DNA from: Eubacterium sp. CAG:841
Lineage (GTDB): Bacteria; Bacillota; Clostridia; Oscillospirales; CAG-272
Direction: 5' to 3'
DNA: 14,512 bases
NCBI GenBank assembly: GCA_000437375.1
Contig: FR898223.1
Location: forward strand, 21,787 to 36,298
The notes beneath the pieces were generated by a model that saw only the letters and a program-made list of their open reading frames with translations, had not been told where the DNA came from and made no database searches. Position numbers and translations under genes: made by a program. How positions within the stretch are numbered: the first letter of the stretch is position 1; the number at the start of each line of letters is the position of its first letter. Of this stretch, positions 5,762 to 13,798 are shown piece by piece.

Positions 5762-7393
5762 ATGGCTAAAGAAATCATGTACGGAACAGACGCAAGAAAC
5801 GCACTTCTCACAGGTGTAAACAAGCTTGCCGATACCGTTAAAATAACTCTCGGTCCCAAAGGCAGAAACGTAGTTCTTGATAAAAAATTCGGCGCGCCGC
5901 TCATCACAAACGACGGCGTTACGATAGCCAAGGAAATAGAGCTTGACGATCCCGCAGAAAACATGGGCGCTCAGCTTGTAAAAGAAGTCGCGACAAAAAC
6001 AAACGACGCAGCAGGTGACGGCACAACGACAGCTTCCCTTCTCGCTCAGGCATTCATCCGTGAAGGTATGAAGAACGTTGCCGCAGGCGCAAACCCGATG
6101 GTTCTCCGCAGAGGTATCTCAAAGGCGGTAGATCGCGCGGTTGAAACGCTCAAGGCAAATTCAAAGAAAGTAAACGGCACGGAAGACATCGCAAGAGTCG
6201 GCACGATTTCCGCAGGCGACGAAGTAATAGGCAGACTTATTGCCGACGCAATGGAAAAAGTAACGGCAGACGGCGTTATCACCGTTGAAGAGTCCAAATC
6301 CGCAGAAACAGGCAGCGAAGTTGTTGAAGGCATGCAGTTTGATCGCGGTTACATTTCCCCCTATATGGTTACGGATACCGACAAGATGGAAGCCGTTATC
6401 GATGACGCTTATGTTCTCATAACCGATAAGAAGATATCCAACATTCAGGAAGTTCTCCCGTTGCTCGAGCAGATCGTTCAAGCAGGAAAGAAGCTCGTGA
6501 TCATTGCAGAAGACGTTGAAGGCGAAGCGCTTACAACGCTTATCCTCAATAAGCTTCGCGGCACGTTCACATGCGTTGCCGTAAAGGCTCCCGGCTTCGG
6601 CGACAGAAGAAAAGACATGCTCCGCGACATCGCAATTCTTACGGGCGGTCAGGTCATCACAAGCGAGCTCGGTCTTGAACTCAAGGACGCTACGATAGCT
6701 CAGCTCGGTCGTGCGCGTCAGATAAAGATAAACAAGGACAACACAACCATAGTTGACGGCGCAGGCGATCCCGCAGAGATAAAGAGCCGCGTTGCACAGA
6801 TACGTTCCGCTATCGAAACAACGACGAGCGAATTCGATCGCGAAAAACTTCAGGAAAGACTTGCAAAGCTTGCAGGCGGCGTAGCCGTAATCAAAGTCGG
6901 TGCCGCAACAGAAGTTGAAATGAAAGAGAAGAAGCTCCGTATTGAAGACGCCCTCAACGCTACAAAAGCAGCCGTTGAAGAAGGCATTGTTTCCGGCGGC
7001 GGAGTTGCATTCCTCAACTGCATAAAGAATGTTGAAGATCTTTGCGCCACACTTGAAGGCGATGAGCTCACGGGTGCGAAGATCGTTGCGAAAGCACTTG
7101 AAGAACCCGCACGTCAGATTGCTGCAAACGCAGGACTTGAAGGTGCCGTTGTAATCGACAAGATTAAAAACGAAAACAAGGTCGGCTTCGGTTTCGATGC
7201 ATCCACAGAAAAGTTTGTCGATATGTTTGAAGCAGGAATCATAGATCCTACCAAAGTTTCGAGAAGCGCTCTCCAGAACGCCGCATCCGTTGCTTCGACC
7301 GTACTCACAACAGAAGCTCTCGTTTTTGAAAAGAAGGAAGAGCATCCGGCTTGTGCCGCTCCCGCTGAGGGCGGTATGGGCGGAATGTATTGA
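5762..7393 (+). CDS. groEL: GroEL, 60 kDa chaperonin
   Basis: The ATP-driven double-ring chaperonin, 543 aa, normal length. Visible hallmarks are KITLGPKGRNVVLDKKFG near 27-44, the ATPase motif GDGTTTASLLA near 85-95, the intermediate-domain segment AATEVEMKEKK with the following ED of the catalytic Asp region, VSGGGVAFL, and a GGMGGMY tail. AGGAGG lies eight bases before the ATG. It is co-transcribed with groES and followed by a strong terminator 20 bases after the tandem TGA-TAA stops. One more cysteine-containing stretch, HPACAAPAEGG, replaces part of the usual Gly-Met tail; this is a common kind of variation. Confidence 0.97.
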   Translation: MAKEIMYGTDARNALLTGVNKLADTVKITLGPKGRNVVLDKKFGAPLITNDGVTIAKEIELDDPAENMGAQLVKEVATKTNDAAGDGTTTASLLAQAFIREGMKNVAAGANPMVLRRGISKAVDRAVETLKANSKKVNGTEDIARVGTISAGDEVIGRLIADAMEKVTADGVITVEESKSAETGSEVVEGMQFDRGYISPYMVTDTDKMEAVIDDAYVLITDKKISNIQEVLPLLEQIVQAGKKLVIIAEDVEGEALTTLILNKLRGTFTCVAVKAPGFGDRRKDMLRDIAILTGGQVITSELGLELKDATIAQLGRARQIKINKDNTTIVDGAGDPAEIKSRVAQIRSAIETTTSEFDREKLQERLAKLAGGVAVIKVGAATEVEMKEKKLRIEDALNATKAAVEEGIVSGGGVAFLNCIKNVEDLCATLEGDELTGAKIVAKALEEPARQIAANAGLEGAVVIDKIKNENKVGFGFDASTEKFVDMFEAGIIDPTKVSRSALQNAASVASTVLTTEALVFEKKEEHPACAAPAEGGMGGMY

Positions 7394-7412
7394 TAATTTC
7401 CGAAAAACAAAT

Positions 7413-7446
7413 AAAAATGCGTTCCCTCAAGGGAACGCATTTTTTT
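7413..7446. terminator. Bidirectional intrinsic terminator between groEL and the helicase gene
   Basis: A 14-base perfect stem (7413-7426 with 7431-7444) closes the loop TCAA. The plus strand ends in seven or more T. The minus strand ends in TTTTTATTTG. It therefore serves both convergent genes, 20 bases after groEL and about 30 bases after the helicase stop. Confidence 0.92.
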
Positions 7447-7476
7447 GTTCTGTTGATTAGTTTTGTGAGAGGAAAA

Positions 7477-9876
7477 TCATTCTTTTTTCAGCTTTGCGTA
7501 GGTTGCCATCAGTTTTTTCGTGCCGACGGTATCGAAGGCGATCTCATAAAGAAGATCTGCACCCATTTCGCGGACGGAAAGCACCGTTCCCGCTCCGAAT
7601 GTAAGGTGACGCACTCTGTCGCCTGCGGCAAAAACATCTCCGGAATGAGTCTTTCCGACACCGGAGGATATTGCGGATTTTTTTGTAAGCTGGTCGGAAA
7701 TAATTATTCTGCGTGTTTTTTCACCGAACTCGGTGCGGAACTTCGCCTTGGGAGCAGGTTTTTCTTCATCTTTGTCCTTTTCGGGGATCTCGCCTATAAA
7801 TCGCGACGGCATATTATACTGCGTTCTGCCGTACATAAGGCGTTCCTTTGCGCTGAGAATATAAAGCCTGTCTCTTGCGCGCGTTATAGCAACATAGGCA
7901 AGACGGCGTTCCTCTTCAAGCTCGCTGGGACTTAGCGCCGATTGTTGCCCCGGAAAAAGTCCCTCCTCCATTCCCGGAAGGAACACGACGGGAAATTCAA
8001 GACCTTTCGCGCTGTGAATAGTCATCATCACAACTGCGTCAGAGGAAGAATCGTAATTGTCTATATCCGCAACAAGCGCTATGTTTTCAAGAAAATCCGA
8101 AAGCGACGGATTTTCAGCAGACGTTTCATATTCAACGGCGTTTGAAATAAGCTCCTCTACGTTTTCACGACGTTCGGATGTCTCTCCGTTTTCTTCCGCC
8201 GCTATAAGCATCGCTTCATATCCCGAAAGCTCTATTGTCATACGAACAAGCTCCGAAACGCTGTCGGGATTTTCGCGTGCAAAATCGCTTAGCTTTTCAA
8301 TAAGTCTTACAAACGGCATAAACTTGCCCTGCGAGGACGATGTCTGCGTATATTTATCGCAGTTTTCCATAACGGAAAACATACTTACGCCTTCATTTTC
8401 AGCGATTATCTCAATAGAACCGAGCGTCGCTTCGCCTATTTTGCGTTTCGGCTCGTTTATGATACGGCGCAGACGAAGATCATCATCGTGATTTGCGATA
8501 ACGCAAAGATATGCAAGCACATCCTTTACTTCTTTTCTTTCGTAGAAACGATGTCCTCCCAGAATTCTGTACGGAACGCCGCTGCGGACAAACACATTTT
8601 CAAGACTGTTTGACTGCGCATTCGTTCTGTAAAGCACGGCAAAATCGCCGTACTTGCGCTTCTCTCTGACAACAAGTTCCATCGTCTTATTTACAATGAA
8701 TTTGCCTTCTTCGTTCTGATTGTCAAGCTGCTTTACAAATATCTTATCTCCGCCGCCGCGATCGCACCAAAGCTCCTTGCCGCGTCTGCCGAAGTTGTTT
8801 CTTATAACAGCGTTTGCCGCGTCAAGAATATGCTCTGTCGAACGGTAATTCTGTTCAAGCTTTATCTCTTTTACGTTCTTTACTTTTTCATCAAAGTGAA
8901 GAATGTTTTCTATTGTTGCGCCACGGAACTTATATATGCTCTGGTCGTCATCGCCAACGACCATAATGTTGCCGCTTCTGCCCGAAAGCAAAAGTGCAAG
9001 CTCCAGCTGAGCATGGTTTGTGTCCTGAAACTCATCCACAAGAACATAATCAAACTGTCTTTGATACTTTGCGAGTATGTCGGGATGGTTGCGGAATAAA
9101 AATACCGTCTGCATAATGATATCGTCAAAGTCCACGGCATTTGTTTCTTTAAGTCTCGACTGATAATATGTATATATCGTAGATATCTGCTGAAGTTTGA
9201 AATCCCCGTCAACATCTGCATCAAATTCCTCTGCGGTTATAAGCTTGTCCTTTGCGCCACTTATTACGTTTTTTGCGGTCTTCACGGGGAGTATCTTATC
9301 GTTTATGGAAAATTTCGAATATGCCTCCGTCATCACCTTTTTGGAATCGTCGTCATCGTATATGGTAAAGCCCGGCTTGTATCCCGCAGCTTCCGCATTG
9401 GCACGCAATATACGCAGACACATTGAGTGGAACGTTCCGCACCAAAGGTCGTCAACCTTGTCGCCGACTATCCTTCCGAGTCTTGCTTTCATTTCTCCGG
9501 CTGCTTTGTTTGTAAACGTTATCGCTATAACGTTCCACGGCATAGGGGTTCTTACGCGAAGCGAGTCAAGCACGGTGTCAAGTTCTTCACCTGTGTAGTC
9601 AAGCGCATCACAAAGCTCCTGCACGGAGCGCTCGTCCGCGCCCGTAGGTACAAGCTCGGAATAATATGCATTGCCGTATTTAAGAATGAAGCCGATCCTT
9701 TCGGTAAGCACCGTTGTTTTGCCCGTTCCGGCGCCCGCAAGCACAAGTAGCGGTCCGTTTACGGTAAACACCGCCTGACGCTGTTTTTCATTCAGATGCG
9801 CGTATTTTTTATCAAAAAGCGCGCGCTTTGCTTTCAGATATTCGGTTTTTATATCAAATCCGTTCACTTCTGACAT
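7477..9876 (-). CDS. pcrA: PcrA/UvrD-type superfamily 1 DNA helicase
   Basis: An ATP-dependent 3'-5' DNA helicase for nucleotide-excision repair, plasmid replication and removal of recombination intermediates, 799 aa. Motifs: Q motif LNEKQRQAV at 28-36; Walker A GAGTGKT at 48-54; motif Ia ITFTNKAAGEM at 119-129; Walker B DEFQDTN at 281-287; motif III GDDDQSIYKFRGA at 308-320; QNYRST at 342-347; motif V TIHSAKGLEF; motif VI YVAITRAR. The last 50 residues (GDRVRHLTFGAGTVL...) form the Tudor-like RNA-polymerase-binding domain of PcrA. Odd feature: about 45 extra residues (roughly 69-113, acidic) lie between motifs I and Ia, where PcrA normally has a short loop. AGAGG lies five bases before the ATG at 9876. 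Promoter and terminator are its own, so it is probably monocistronic. Confidence 0.93.
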   Translation of the reverse strand: MSEVNGFDIKTEYLKAKRALFDKKYAHLNEKQRQAVFTVNGPLLVLAGAGTGKTTVLTERIGFILKYGNAYYSELVPTGADERSVQELCDALDYTGEELDTVLDSLRVRTPMPWNVIAITFTNKAAGEMKARLGRIVGDKVDDLWCGTFHSMCLRILRANAEAAGYKPGFTIYDDDDSKKVMTEAYSKFSINDKILPVKTAKNVISGAKDKLITAEEFDADVDGDFKLQQISTIYTYYQSRLKETNAVDFDDIIMQTVFLFRNHPDILAKYQRQFDYVLVDEFQDTNHAQLELALLLSGRSGNIMVVGDDDQSIYKFRGATIENILHFDEKVKNVKEIKLEQNYRSTEHILDAANAVIRNNFGRRGKELWCDRGGGDKIFVKQLDNQNEEGKFIVNKTMELVVREKRKYGDFAVLYRTNAQSNSLENVFVRSGVPYRILGGHRFYERKEVKDVLAYLCVIANHDDDLRLRRIINEPKRKIGEATLGSIEIIAENEGVSMFSVMENCDKYTQTSSSQGKFMPFVRLIEKLSDFARENPDSVSELVRMTIELSGYEAMLIAAEENGETSERRENVEELISNAVEYETSAENPSLSDFLENIALVADIDNYDSSSDAVVMMTIHSAKGLEFPVVFLPGMEEGLFPGQQSALSPSELEEERRLAYVAITRARDRLYILSAKERLMYGRTQYNMPSRFIGEIPEKDKDEEKPAPKAKFRTEFGEKTRRIIISDQLTKKSAISSGVGKTHSGDVFAAGDRVRHLTFGAGTVLSVREMGADLLYEIAFDTVGTKKLMATYAKLKKE

Positions 9877-9916
9877 TTATACCTCTTTCAGCTTAAACGC
9901 TTTTCTTTACATTTTT

Positions 9917-9945
9917 ATTATACAACATCCGTCGGGTTAAATCAA
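9917..9945 (-). promoter_or_regulatory. Sigma-A promoter of the helicase gene
   Basis: TTGATT (9945-9940) and TATAAT (9922-9917) are separated by 17 bases on the minus strand, about 40 bases upstream of the helicase start codon. Confidence 0.75.
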
Positions 9946-9981
9946 CATCAAAAACCACAAAAATGACTTTTTGAGACAAAT

Positions 9982-10014
9982 AAAAAAACCGGAGACTTTT
10001 GATCTCCGGTTTTT
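9982..10014 (-). terminator. Intrinsic terminator of the repeat-containing surface protein gene
   Basis: A 12-base stem (9984-9995 with 10003-10014) closes a seven-base loop. On the minus strand it runs into seven T. It starts about 13 bases after the TGA of the gene at 10028-12520 and separates it from the helicase promoter. Confidence 0.9.
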
Positions 10015-10027
10015 AATTTCTGAAAAA

Positions 10028-12520
10028 TCAGATGTTTGTTTCGTTCATCTTAGCTGTGGCTTTTTTGTTCTTTGAAAGAATATACATAACAACGCCGGCA
10101 GCTATAACGAGCGTAAGCAATACGATAACTATCGGAACGACATAGTTTGTTGTCTTTGCTCCCGTGTTAAAGAGGACAAAGGAATTTCCGGGATACTTGA
10201 ATGTGCCCGAACCGATATTTATTGTTATCGTTGTTCCCTTGCGCTTTATGTAGTCGGGAGACACGGTCTTAAGACTGCCGTTTTCGTCAATATAGCACAC
10301 GTTGAAAGCTGTCTTTTTGTATTCTTCGCCAAGCTCTATCGTAAGCTCGGATCCGGATGCGAGAGTCGCCTCGGAACCATCTATAACGAGCCTGTAAATA
10401 TACGACGCCTCGGGTGTTCCGTATTGCTTTGCCATTTCAGCGTTTGCGTTTATCTGGTCAACAAAGGGCTTGATCTTCGAGTTAAACTCATCGTTTGTCA
10501 TAAGTCTTACGTTAAAGAAAACGTCCTTGTCCGCAACAGCGCTTCCGCCGAGCGTAAGCGTATAGCCGTTGCTCTTTACGGATTTGATGTTTCCGTTCTT
10601 TGTTTCCTTAACGGTTTCAACCATATGGCATACGCTGCATTCTCTTACCGTTGTGCCCTTCTTTGCCGAAACGTCCGTGAATTTGTGTCCGGAAGCTTCA
10701 ACTGTCTTTGTTTCAACAGTACCGCAAAGAGCGCATGTTCTCTTGCTTTCACCCGTCGTAATACAGGTAGATTCCGTTACAACAACCCATTCTCCGTAGG
10801 AATGAGCATCAGGATTTATCGGTATATCTCTCTTGTCCACCGTCTTACCGCATACAGAGCAGGTGCACATTTCAACGCCTTTTGCAACGCAGGTAGCGGC
10901 TGTGACGACCGTGTATCCGCTTTCGGGATATACGCATGCAATTGTATCTTTATCTATAGTTCTTGTTTCGGATGCATTGCATTCGGAACAAACACGTCTG
11001 TCAAGTCCGTCAACGGCGCACGTAGCAACTGTAACCGTAGTCCATGCTCCGAAGCTGTGACCTTTAGCTGCTATGGTCCCTTCTTCCGTGTGCTGGCATA
11101 TCACGCAGCTGCGCGTTCTCTTGCCCGTCTGTGTGCAGGTGGGATTTACCGTAATTGTCCATGCTCCGTATGTATGCGCTGCAAGCGGGATTATTTCTTC
11201 TTTTGTTTCGGTGCAGCCGCTTATTGTGCATCTGTATACCTTTTTACCTGTCTTTGTACAGGTAGCAACTTCTGTTATTGTGCCTGTGTCCCAAATGTGC
11301 GTTGTATGATCGGCAAGCTTGGGAGTTTCAACTTCTTTTGTTCCGCCGCAAACCGTGCATTTCCAAATGTCTATACCTGTCGATGTCTTTGTGGCGGCAA
11401 CTTTTGTGCTGTAATATACATATTTATGTGAGGCTTTGATCGTTATAACTGCCGTTGCTCCGCACTTTTTGCACTTGTATGAACCTTTACCGTCCTGAGT
11501 ACATGTTGCCTTCATTGTTTCAACAAGAAGTTCATAATCAGAGAAACTGTGCTCACACTGAATTTCGGATCTTATACTGCTTCTGCAGACAGAACACACC
11601 TCATACCAAAAACCATCGTCACGAGCTTTGGGCTCTTTCACATAATTATGACCTGTCGCTTCGTATTCTTTTACAACTGTCTTTCCGCATGTTTTACATA
11701 CAAACTCAGCCTTTCCGTTTGTTGTGCAAGTACGAATAGTTATCCACTTTGTAGGTGTGTTGGGAAGGTTGTGTCCTGCCACGGGAGTATCTATCATATC
11801 TACGGTCGCACCGCAAACACGGCATTTTACACGCTGCATGCCACCGGAAAGACAAGTAGCTTCAATAACATCTTCCGTATAAGTATATGCATGCTCGCAG
11901 AAAGAAACAGTCGCCATAGAATTTACAGCATATGTAGTATATGTTATAAGTTTTTCGCTTTTTTCTTCTGCTTGGGCACTGCCTTTTATGTAAACATAAG
12001 AATTTCCGGTTGTTTTTACTTCAAACGTAATCTGCAATGAGCCATTAAGCACATAAAGGTTTGTGTCCTGTACGGGATGTGAAATTACTATCGTACCGTC
12101 AGCTTTACGGCTGAGAATGTAAGAAACATTCATTCCGTAAACCGTTCCGCTTACTTCTTTAAGCGCGAGTGCCTGTCCGTCGAAAGAGACTTCAAGAAGA
12201 CTCGATTTTGCATTATACGTTGAGCCAAGAAATGTAAAAATAACTTTTACTGTTTTCTTATCTGCAGAAAAGTTAACGTCGCCTACAACGGAAAGATCAA
12301 CATTTACTCTTTCTTCTTTAATTTCTTCGTCTTTTTTATCACCGTTTGTATTCGAGCCTGCATGATCATGTTCGCCTTCTATGTAACAGCCTTCAATGCC
12401 GCAATCTGTATGACTGTGTGTAGTACTGCTCTCCGAGTCCACAACTGCAAGACAAGGCAAAACAACGCTTGTCAGACAAAAGACTATTGCAAACATAAGA
12501 GCAATGAGTTTTCTTTTCAT
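10028..12520 (-). CDS. Large membrane-anchored surface protein with about 11 Cys-rich CxxC repeats
   Basis: An exported protein of unknown function, 830 aa. Residues 1-25 are a signal peptide. A His/Cys/acid-rich segment (THSHTDCGIEGC, GEHDH) lies at 35-53. A beta-rich domain at about 72-185 vaguely resembles cohesin-like folds (low confidence). Residues 210-639 hold tandem repeats of about 40 residues of the form H-x-Y/F...W...aTC-x9-C-x2-C...GH. A second globular domain spans about 645-785, a single membrane helix 793-815, and a Lys-containing tail ends the protein inside. There is no LPXTG motif. GGGAGG lies six to seven bases before the ATG at 12520. It has its own perfect promoter and terminator. 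Similar repeats are frequent in clostridial surface proteins; their ligand is unknown to me. Metal binding by the Cys triads is an inference; disulfide-bonded knots are the alternative. Confidence 0.85.
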   Translation of the reverse strand: MKRKLIALMFAIVFCLTSVVLPCLAVVDSESSTTHSHTDCGIEGCYIEGEHDHAGSNTNGDKKDEEIKEERVNVDLSVVGDVNFSADKKTVKVIFTFLGSTYNAKSSLLEVSFDGQALALKEVSGTVYGMNVSYILSRKADGTIVISHPVQDTNLYVLNGSLQITFEVKTTGNSYVYIKGSAQAEEKSEKLITYTTYAVNSMATVSFCEHAYTYTEDVIEATCLSGGMQRVKCRVCGATVDMIDTPVAGHNLPNTPTKWITIRTCTTNGKAEFVCKTCGKTVVKEYEATGHNYVKEPKARDDGFWYEVCSVCRSSIRSEIQCEHSFSDYELLVETMKATCTQDGKGSYKCKKCGATAVITIKASHKYVYYSTKVAATKTSTGIDIWKCTVCGGTKEVETPKLADHTTHIWDTGTITEVATCTKTGKKVYRCTISGCTETKEEIIPLAAHTYGAWTITVNPTCTQTGKRTRSCVICQHTEEGTIAAKGHSFGAWTTVTVATCAVDGLDRRVCSECNASETRTIDKDTIACVYPESGYTVVTAATCVAKGVEMCTCSVCGKTVDKRDIPINPDAHSYGEWVVVTESTCITTGESKRTCALCGTVETKTVEASGHKFTDVSAKKGTTVRECSVCHMVETVKETKNGNIKSVKSNGYTLTLGGSAVADKDVFFNVRLMTNDEFNSKIKPFVDQINANAEMAKQYGTPEASYIYRLVIDGSEATLASGSELTIELGEEYKKTAFNVCYIDENGSLKTVSPDYIKRKGTTITINIGSGTFKYPGNSFVLFNTGAKTTNYVVPIVIVLLTLVIAAGVVMYILSKNKKATAKMNETNI
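10604..11893 (-). repeat. Tandem Cys-rich repeat block within the surface protein
   Basis: About 11 units, starting at residues 210, 250, 291, 324, 365, 408, 449, 488, about 529, 573 and 612. Complete units carry three Cys spaced C-x9-C-x2-C, for example C223/C233/C236, C462/C472/C475 and C586/C596/C599. Exceptions: unit 3 lacks the first Cys and the TC motif; unit 5 has lost the first Cys; unit 6 has C-x4-C; unit 9 has an added Cys at 552; unit 11 is partial. DNA identity between units is low, so the array is old rather than recently amplified. Confidence 0.85.
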
Positions 12521-12660
12521 TTTTTACCTCCCGTAAGGCTTTACGCCATGGTTTTTTTATACTTGTTTTTAGTGGCCGCCGTTTTCCTGCGACGATATGT
12601 AAAAATTTATATTAAAGTCAAACGGCTATTTTTGCAGACAATTTTAGATTGTACTATTTT
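12521..12660 (-). other. Long 5' leader of the surface protein gene
   Basis: The leader is about 135 bases from the predicted start near 12654. It holds a seven-base inverted repeat (12578-12584 with 12620-12626, about 35 bases apart) and a small CGTAA-AGCC-TTACG hairpin (12532-12545) that abuts the ribosome binding site. It matches no riboswitch class I can recognise. The remaining intergenic DNA up to 12780 is AT-rich and holds the promoters listed separately. Confidence 0.4.
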
Positions 12661-12688
12661 ATTATATACTTTTTTGAGTTTTTGTCAA
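12661..12688 (-). promoter_or_regulatory. Consensus sigma-A promoter of the surface protein gene
   Basis: TTGACA (12688-12683) and TATAAT (12666-12661), both perfect, are 16 bases apart on the minus strand, about 140 bases upstream of the start codon. Confidence 0.8.
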
Positions 12689-12780
12689 GGCAGAAACGAC
12701 TGTTTCGATAAATTTGCCGATTTTGACATATTTCATTTACATTTATTATTTATTTTTTCTTGCAAACCTAAAAATTTCTC

Positions 12781-12809
12781 TTGACTTAATAAAATTTTTA
12801 TGATAGAAT
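12781..12809 (+). promoter_or_regulatory. Promoter of tRNA-Ser
   Basis: TTGACT (12781-12786) and TAGAAT (12804-12809) are 17 bases apart, placing the start within a few bases of the mature tRNA 5' end, as is usual for stable RNA genes. Confidence 0.8.
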
Positions 12810-12819
12810 ACTACCCGAT

Positions 12820-12911
12820 GGAAAGATGGCTGAGCTGGTCTAAGGCGCACGACTGGAAATCGTGTTTGGGCTAATTCCCCAACTAGGGTTCGAATCCCTA
12901 TCTTTCCGCCA
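12820..12911 (+). tRNA. tRNA-Ser, anticodon GGA
   Basis: A class II tRNA of 92 bases reading UCC/UCU. The acceptor stem GGAAAGA (12820-12826) pairs with TCTTTCC (12901-12907), followed by G and an encoded CCA. The anticodon loop CTGGAAA places GGA at 12855-12857. A long variable arm (TTGGG...CCCAA) and the T arm TAGGG-TTCGAAT-CCCTA are intact. It has its own promoter and terminator. Confidence 0.97.
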
Positions 12912-12915
12912 AGAT

Positions 12916-12944
12916 AAAAAGAACACCACAAGGTGTTCTTTTTT
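12916..12944 (+). terminator. Intrinsic terminator of tRNA-Ser
   Basis: AAAAAGAACACC (12916-12927) pairs with GGTGTTC followed by T's (12932-12943) around the loop ACAA, then TTTTTTG. It begins four bases after the tRNA CCA end. Confidence 0.9.
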
Positions 12945-12957
12945 GTTTTTTATCGAT

Positions 12958-13064
12958 GGGATTCGAACGGAGCGGTAGTGAATGACAGCCTTTAACAGGC
13001 TGTCAGAGCCGCGACGACCGAGCGGCTTCGTGCCGCGAGAATCCGAATCCCTATCTTTCCGCCA
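12958..13064 (+). mobile_element. Palindromic tRNA-Ser-derived element ending in a duplicated tRNA 3' end
   Basis: The right end (13044-13064) is an exact 21-base copy of the tRNA-Ser 3' end at 12891-12911, CCA included. The left end (12958-12968, GGGATTCGAAC) is an exact inverted copy of the T-arm bases 12888-12898. The ends thus form an eight-base terminal inverted repeat, GGGATTCG/CGAATCCC. The interior holds two hairpins: GACAGCCT-TTAAC-AGGCTGTC (12984-13004) and AGCCGC/GCGGCT (13007-13027). It codes for nothing visible. The class is uncertain: an attachment-site remnant, a non-autonomous mobile repeat, or a structured RNA. A large part of the gap between the tRNA and the acetyltransferase gene is filled by it. 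Confidence 0.6.
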
Positions 13065-13116
13065 TTGTAAGCAACGAATATTAATATTTGCGGTTTTGTT
13101 ACTCGGTTTCTTCCTT

Positions 13117-13737
13117 TCAAAACAGCTCGGGATGATTTTCAAGCCTGTCTGCTTCGGTTATCTTGCGCGAAACTCTGCACTGATTTCCGAATGCAAGACT
13201 ATTTGCCGGAATGTCGCGGGTAACGACGGATCCTGCACCTATGACGCAACCTTCACCGATAGTTACTCCCGCGCAAACGGTAACGTTGCCCGCTATCCAG
13301 CAATTGTCGCCTATCGTTATCGGCGCGCCGTATTCTTTATCGGTAGTTCTGCCGGTTTTTTTATTGAAATAAGGATTTCTGTCCTGCCAACAGAGCGGGT
13401 GCTTCGGTGTGAGAAGCGAAACGTTTGGGCCTATGAAAACATTTTCACCAATGGTTATTTCGCATATATCAAGTGCGGTGAAATTGAAGTTGGCAAAGCT
13501 GTCCTTGCCCATTTTTATATTTGTACCGAAGTCAAAATATATCGGTCCCTGAAGATACGCGCTTTCGTGACGATTCGGCATAAGCTCCGCAAGAATCTCA
13601 TTGCGTTTTTCAACGTCCACCTCTGTGGTCTCATTGTACATTTTACAAAGAACATGCGCTCTGGTTCTTTCTTCGGGAAGTCCCTCCGTAAAAGGATCAT
13701 ATATTTTGCCCGCAAGCATTTTTCCGCGTTCGTTCAT
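13117..13737 (-). CDS. Maltose/galactoside-type O-acetyltransferase (left-handed beta-helix)
   Basis: A cytoplasmic acetyl-CoA-dependent acetyltransferase of the Maa/LacA family, 206 aa, near the usual 185-205. An N-terminal helical region (KMLAGKIYDPF, typical of the family's first 25 residues) leads to hexapeptide repeats at about 60-190 (ITIGENVFIGPNV, ITIGDNCWIAGNVTV, VTIGEGCVIGAGSVV). The catalytic His is H113 in TPKHPL. Family members acetylate the 6-hydroxyl of sugars or galactosides; the substrate here is not known. AGGAG lies eight to nine bases before the ATG. It has its own consensus promoter, but no terminator separates it from the S component gene upstream, so read-through is possible. 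Confidence 0.93.
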   Translation of the reverse strand: MNERGKMLAGKIYDPFTEGLPEERTRAHVLCKMYNETTEVDVEKRNEILAELMPNRHESAYLQGPIYFDFGTNIKMGKDSFANFNFTALDICEITIGENVFIGPNVSLLTPKHPLCWQDRNPYFNKKTGRTTDKEYGAPITIGDNCWIAGNVTVCAGVTIGEGCVIGAGSVVTRDIPANSLAFGNQCRVSRKITEADRLENHPELF

Positions 13738-13767
13738 TTTTCAGACTCCTGTAATTATTTTTCTTTG

Positions 13768-13796
13768 ATTATATCCTGCCTCACAAAGCATGTCAA
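13768..13796 (-). promoter_or_regulatory. Consensus sigma-A promoter of the acetyltransferase gene
   Basis: TTGACA (13796-13791) and TATAAT (13773-13768), both perfect, are 17 bases apart. The -35 box lies two bases after the stop codon of the upstream S component gene. Confidence 0.85.
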
Positions 13797-13798
13797 CA

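Noticed and set aside
6161..7345. Minus-strand frame of 394 codons opposite groEL
   Set aside because: It is an antisense shadow of groEL with a Cys/Phe-rich composition and no start signals.
12521..12570. GGCGTAAAGCC in the surface-protein leader, which resembles part of the cyclic-di-GMP-I (GEMM) riboswitch core
   Set aside because: The other conserved parts (GGCAAACC strand, GAAA loop and the second helix) are absent, and too little sequence lies between the motif and the start codon.
13077..13088. 12-base palindrome AATATTAATATT after the tRNA-derived element
   Set aside because: Pure A/T palindromes of this size are expected by chance here, and no T tract follows to make a terminator.
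12746..13142. Minus-strand frames containing RKDRDSNPS-like peptides
   Set aside because: These are antisense translations of tRNA-Ser and its duplicated 3' end, a well-known annotation artefact.
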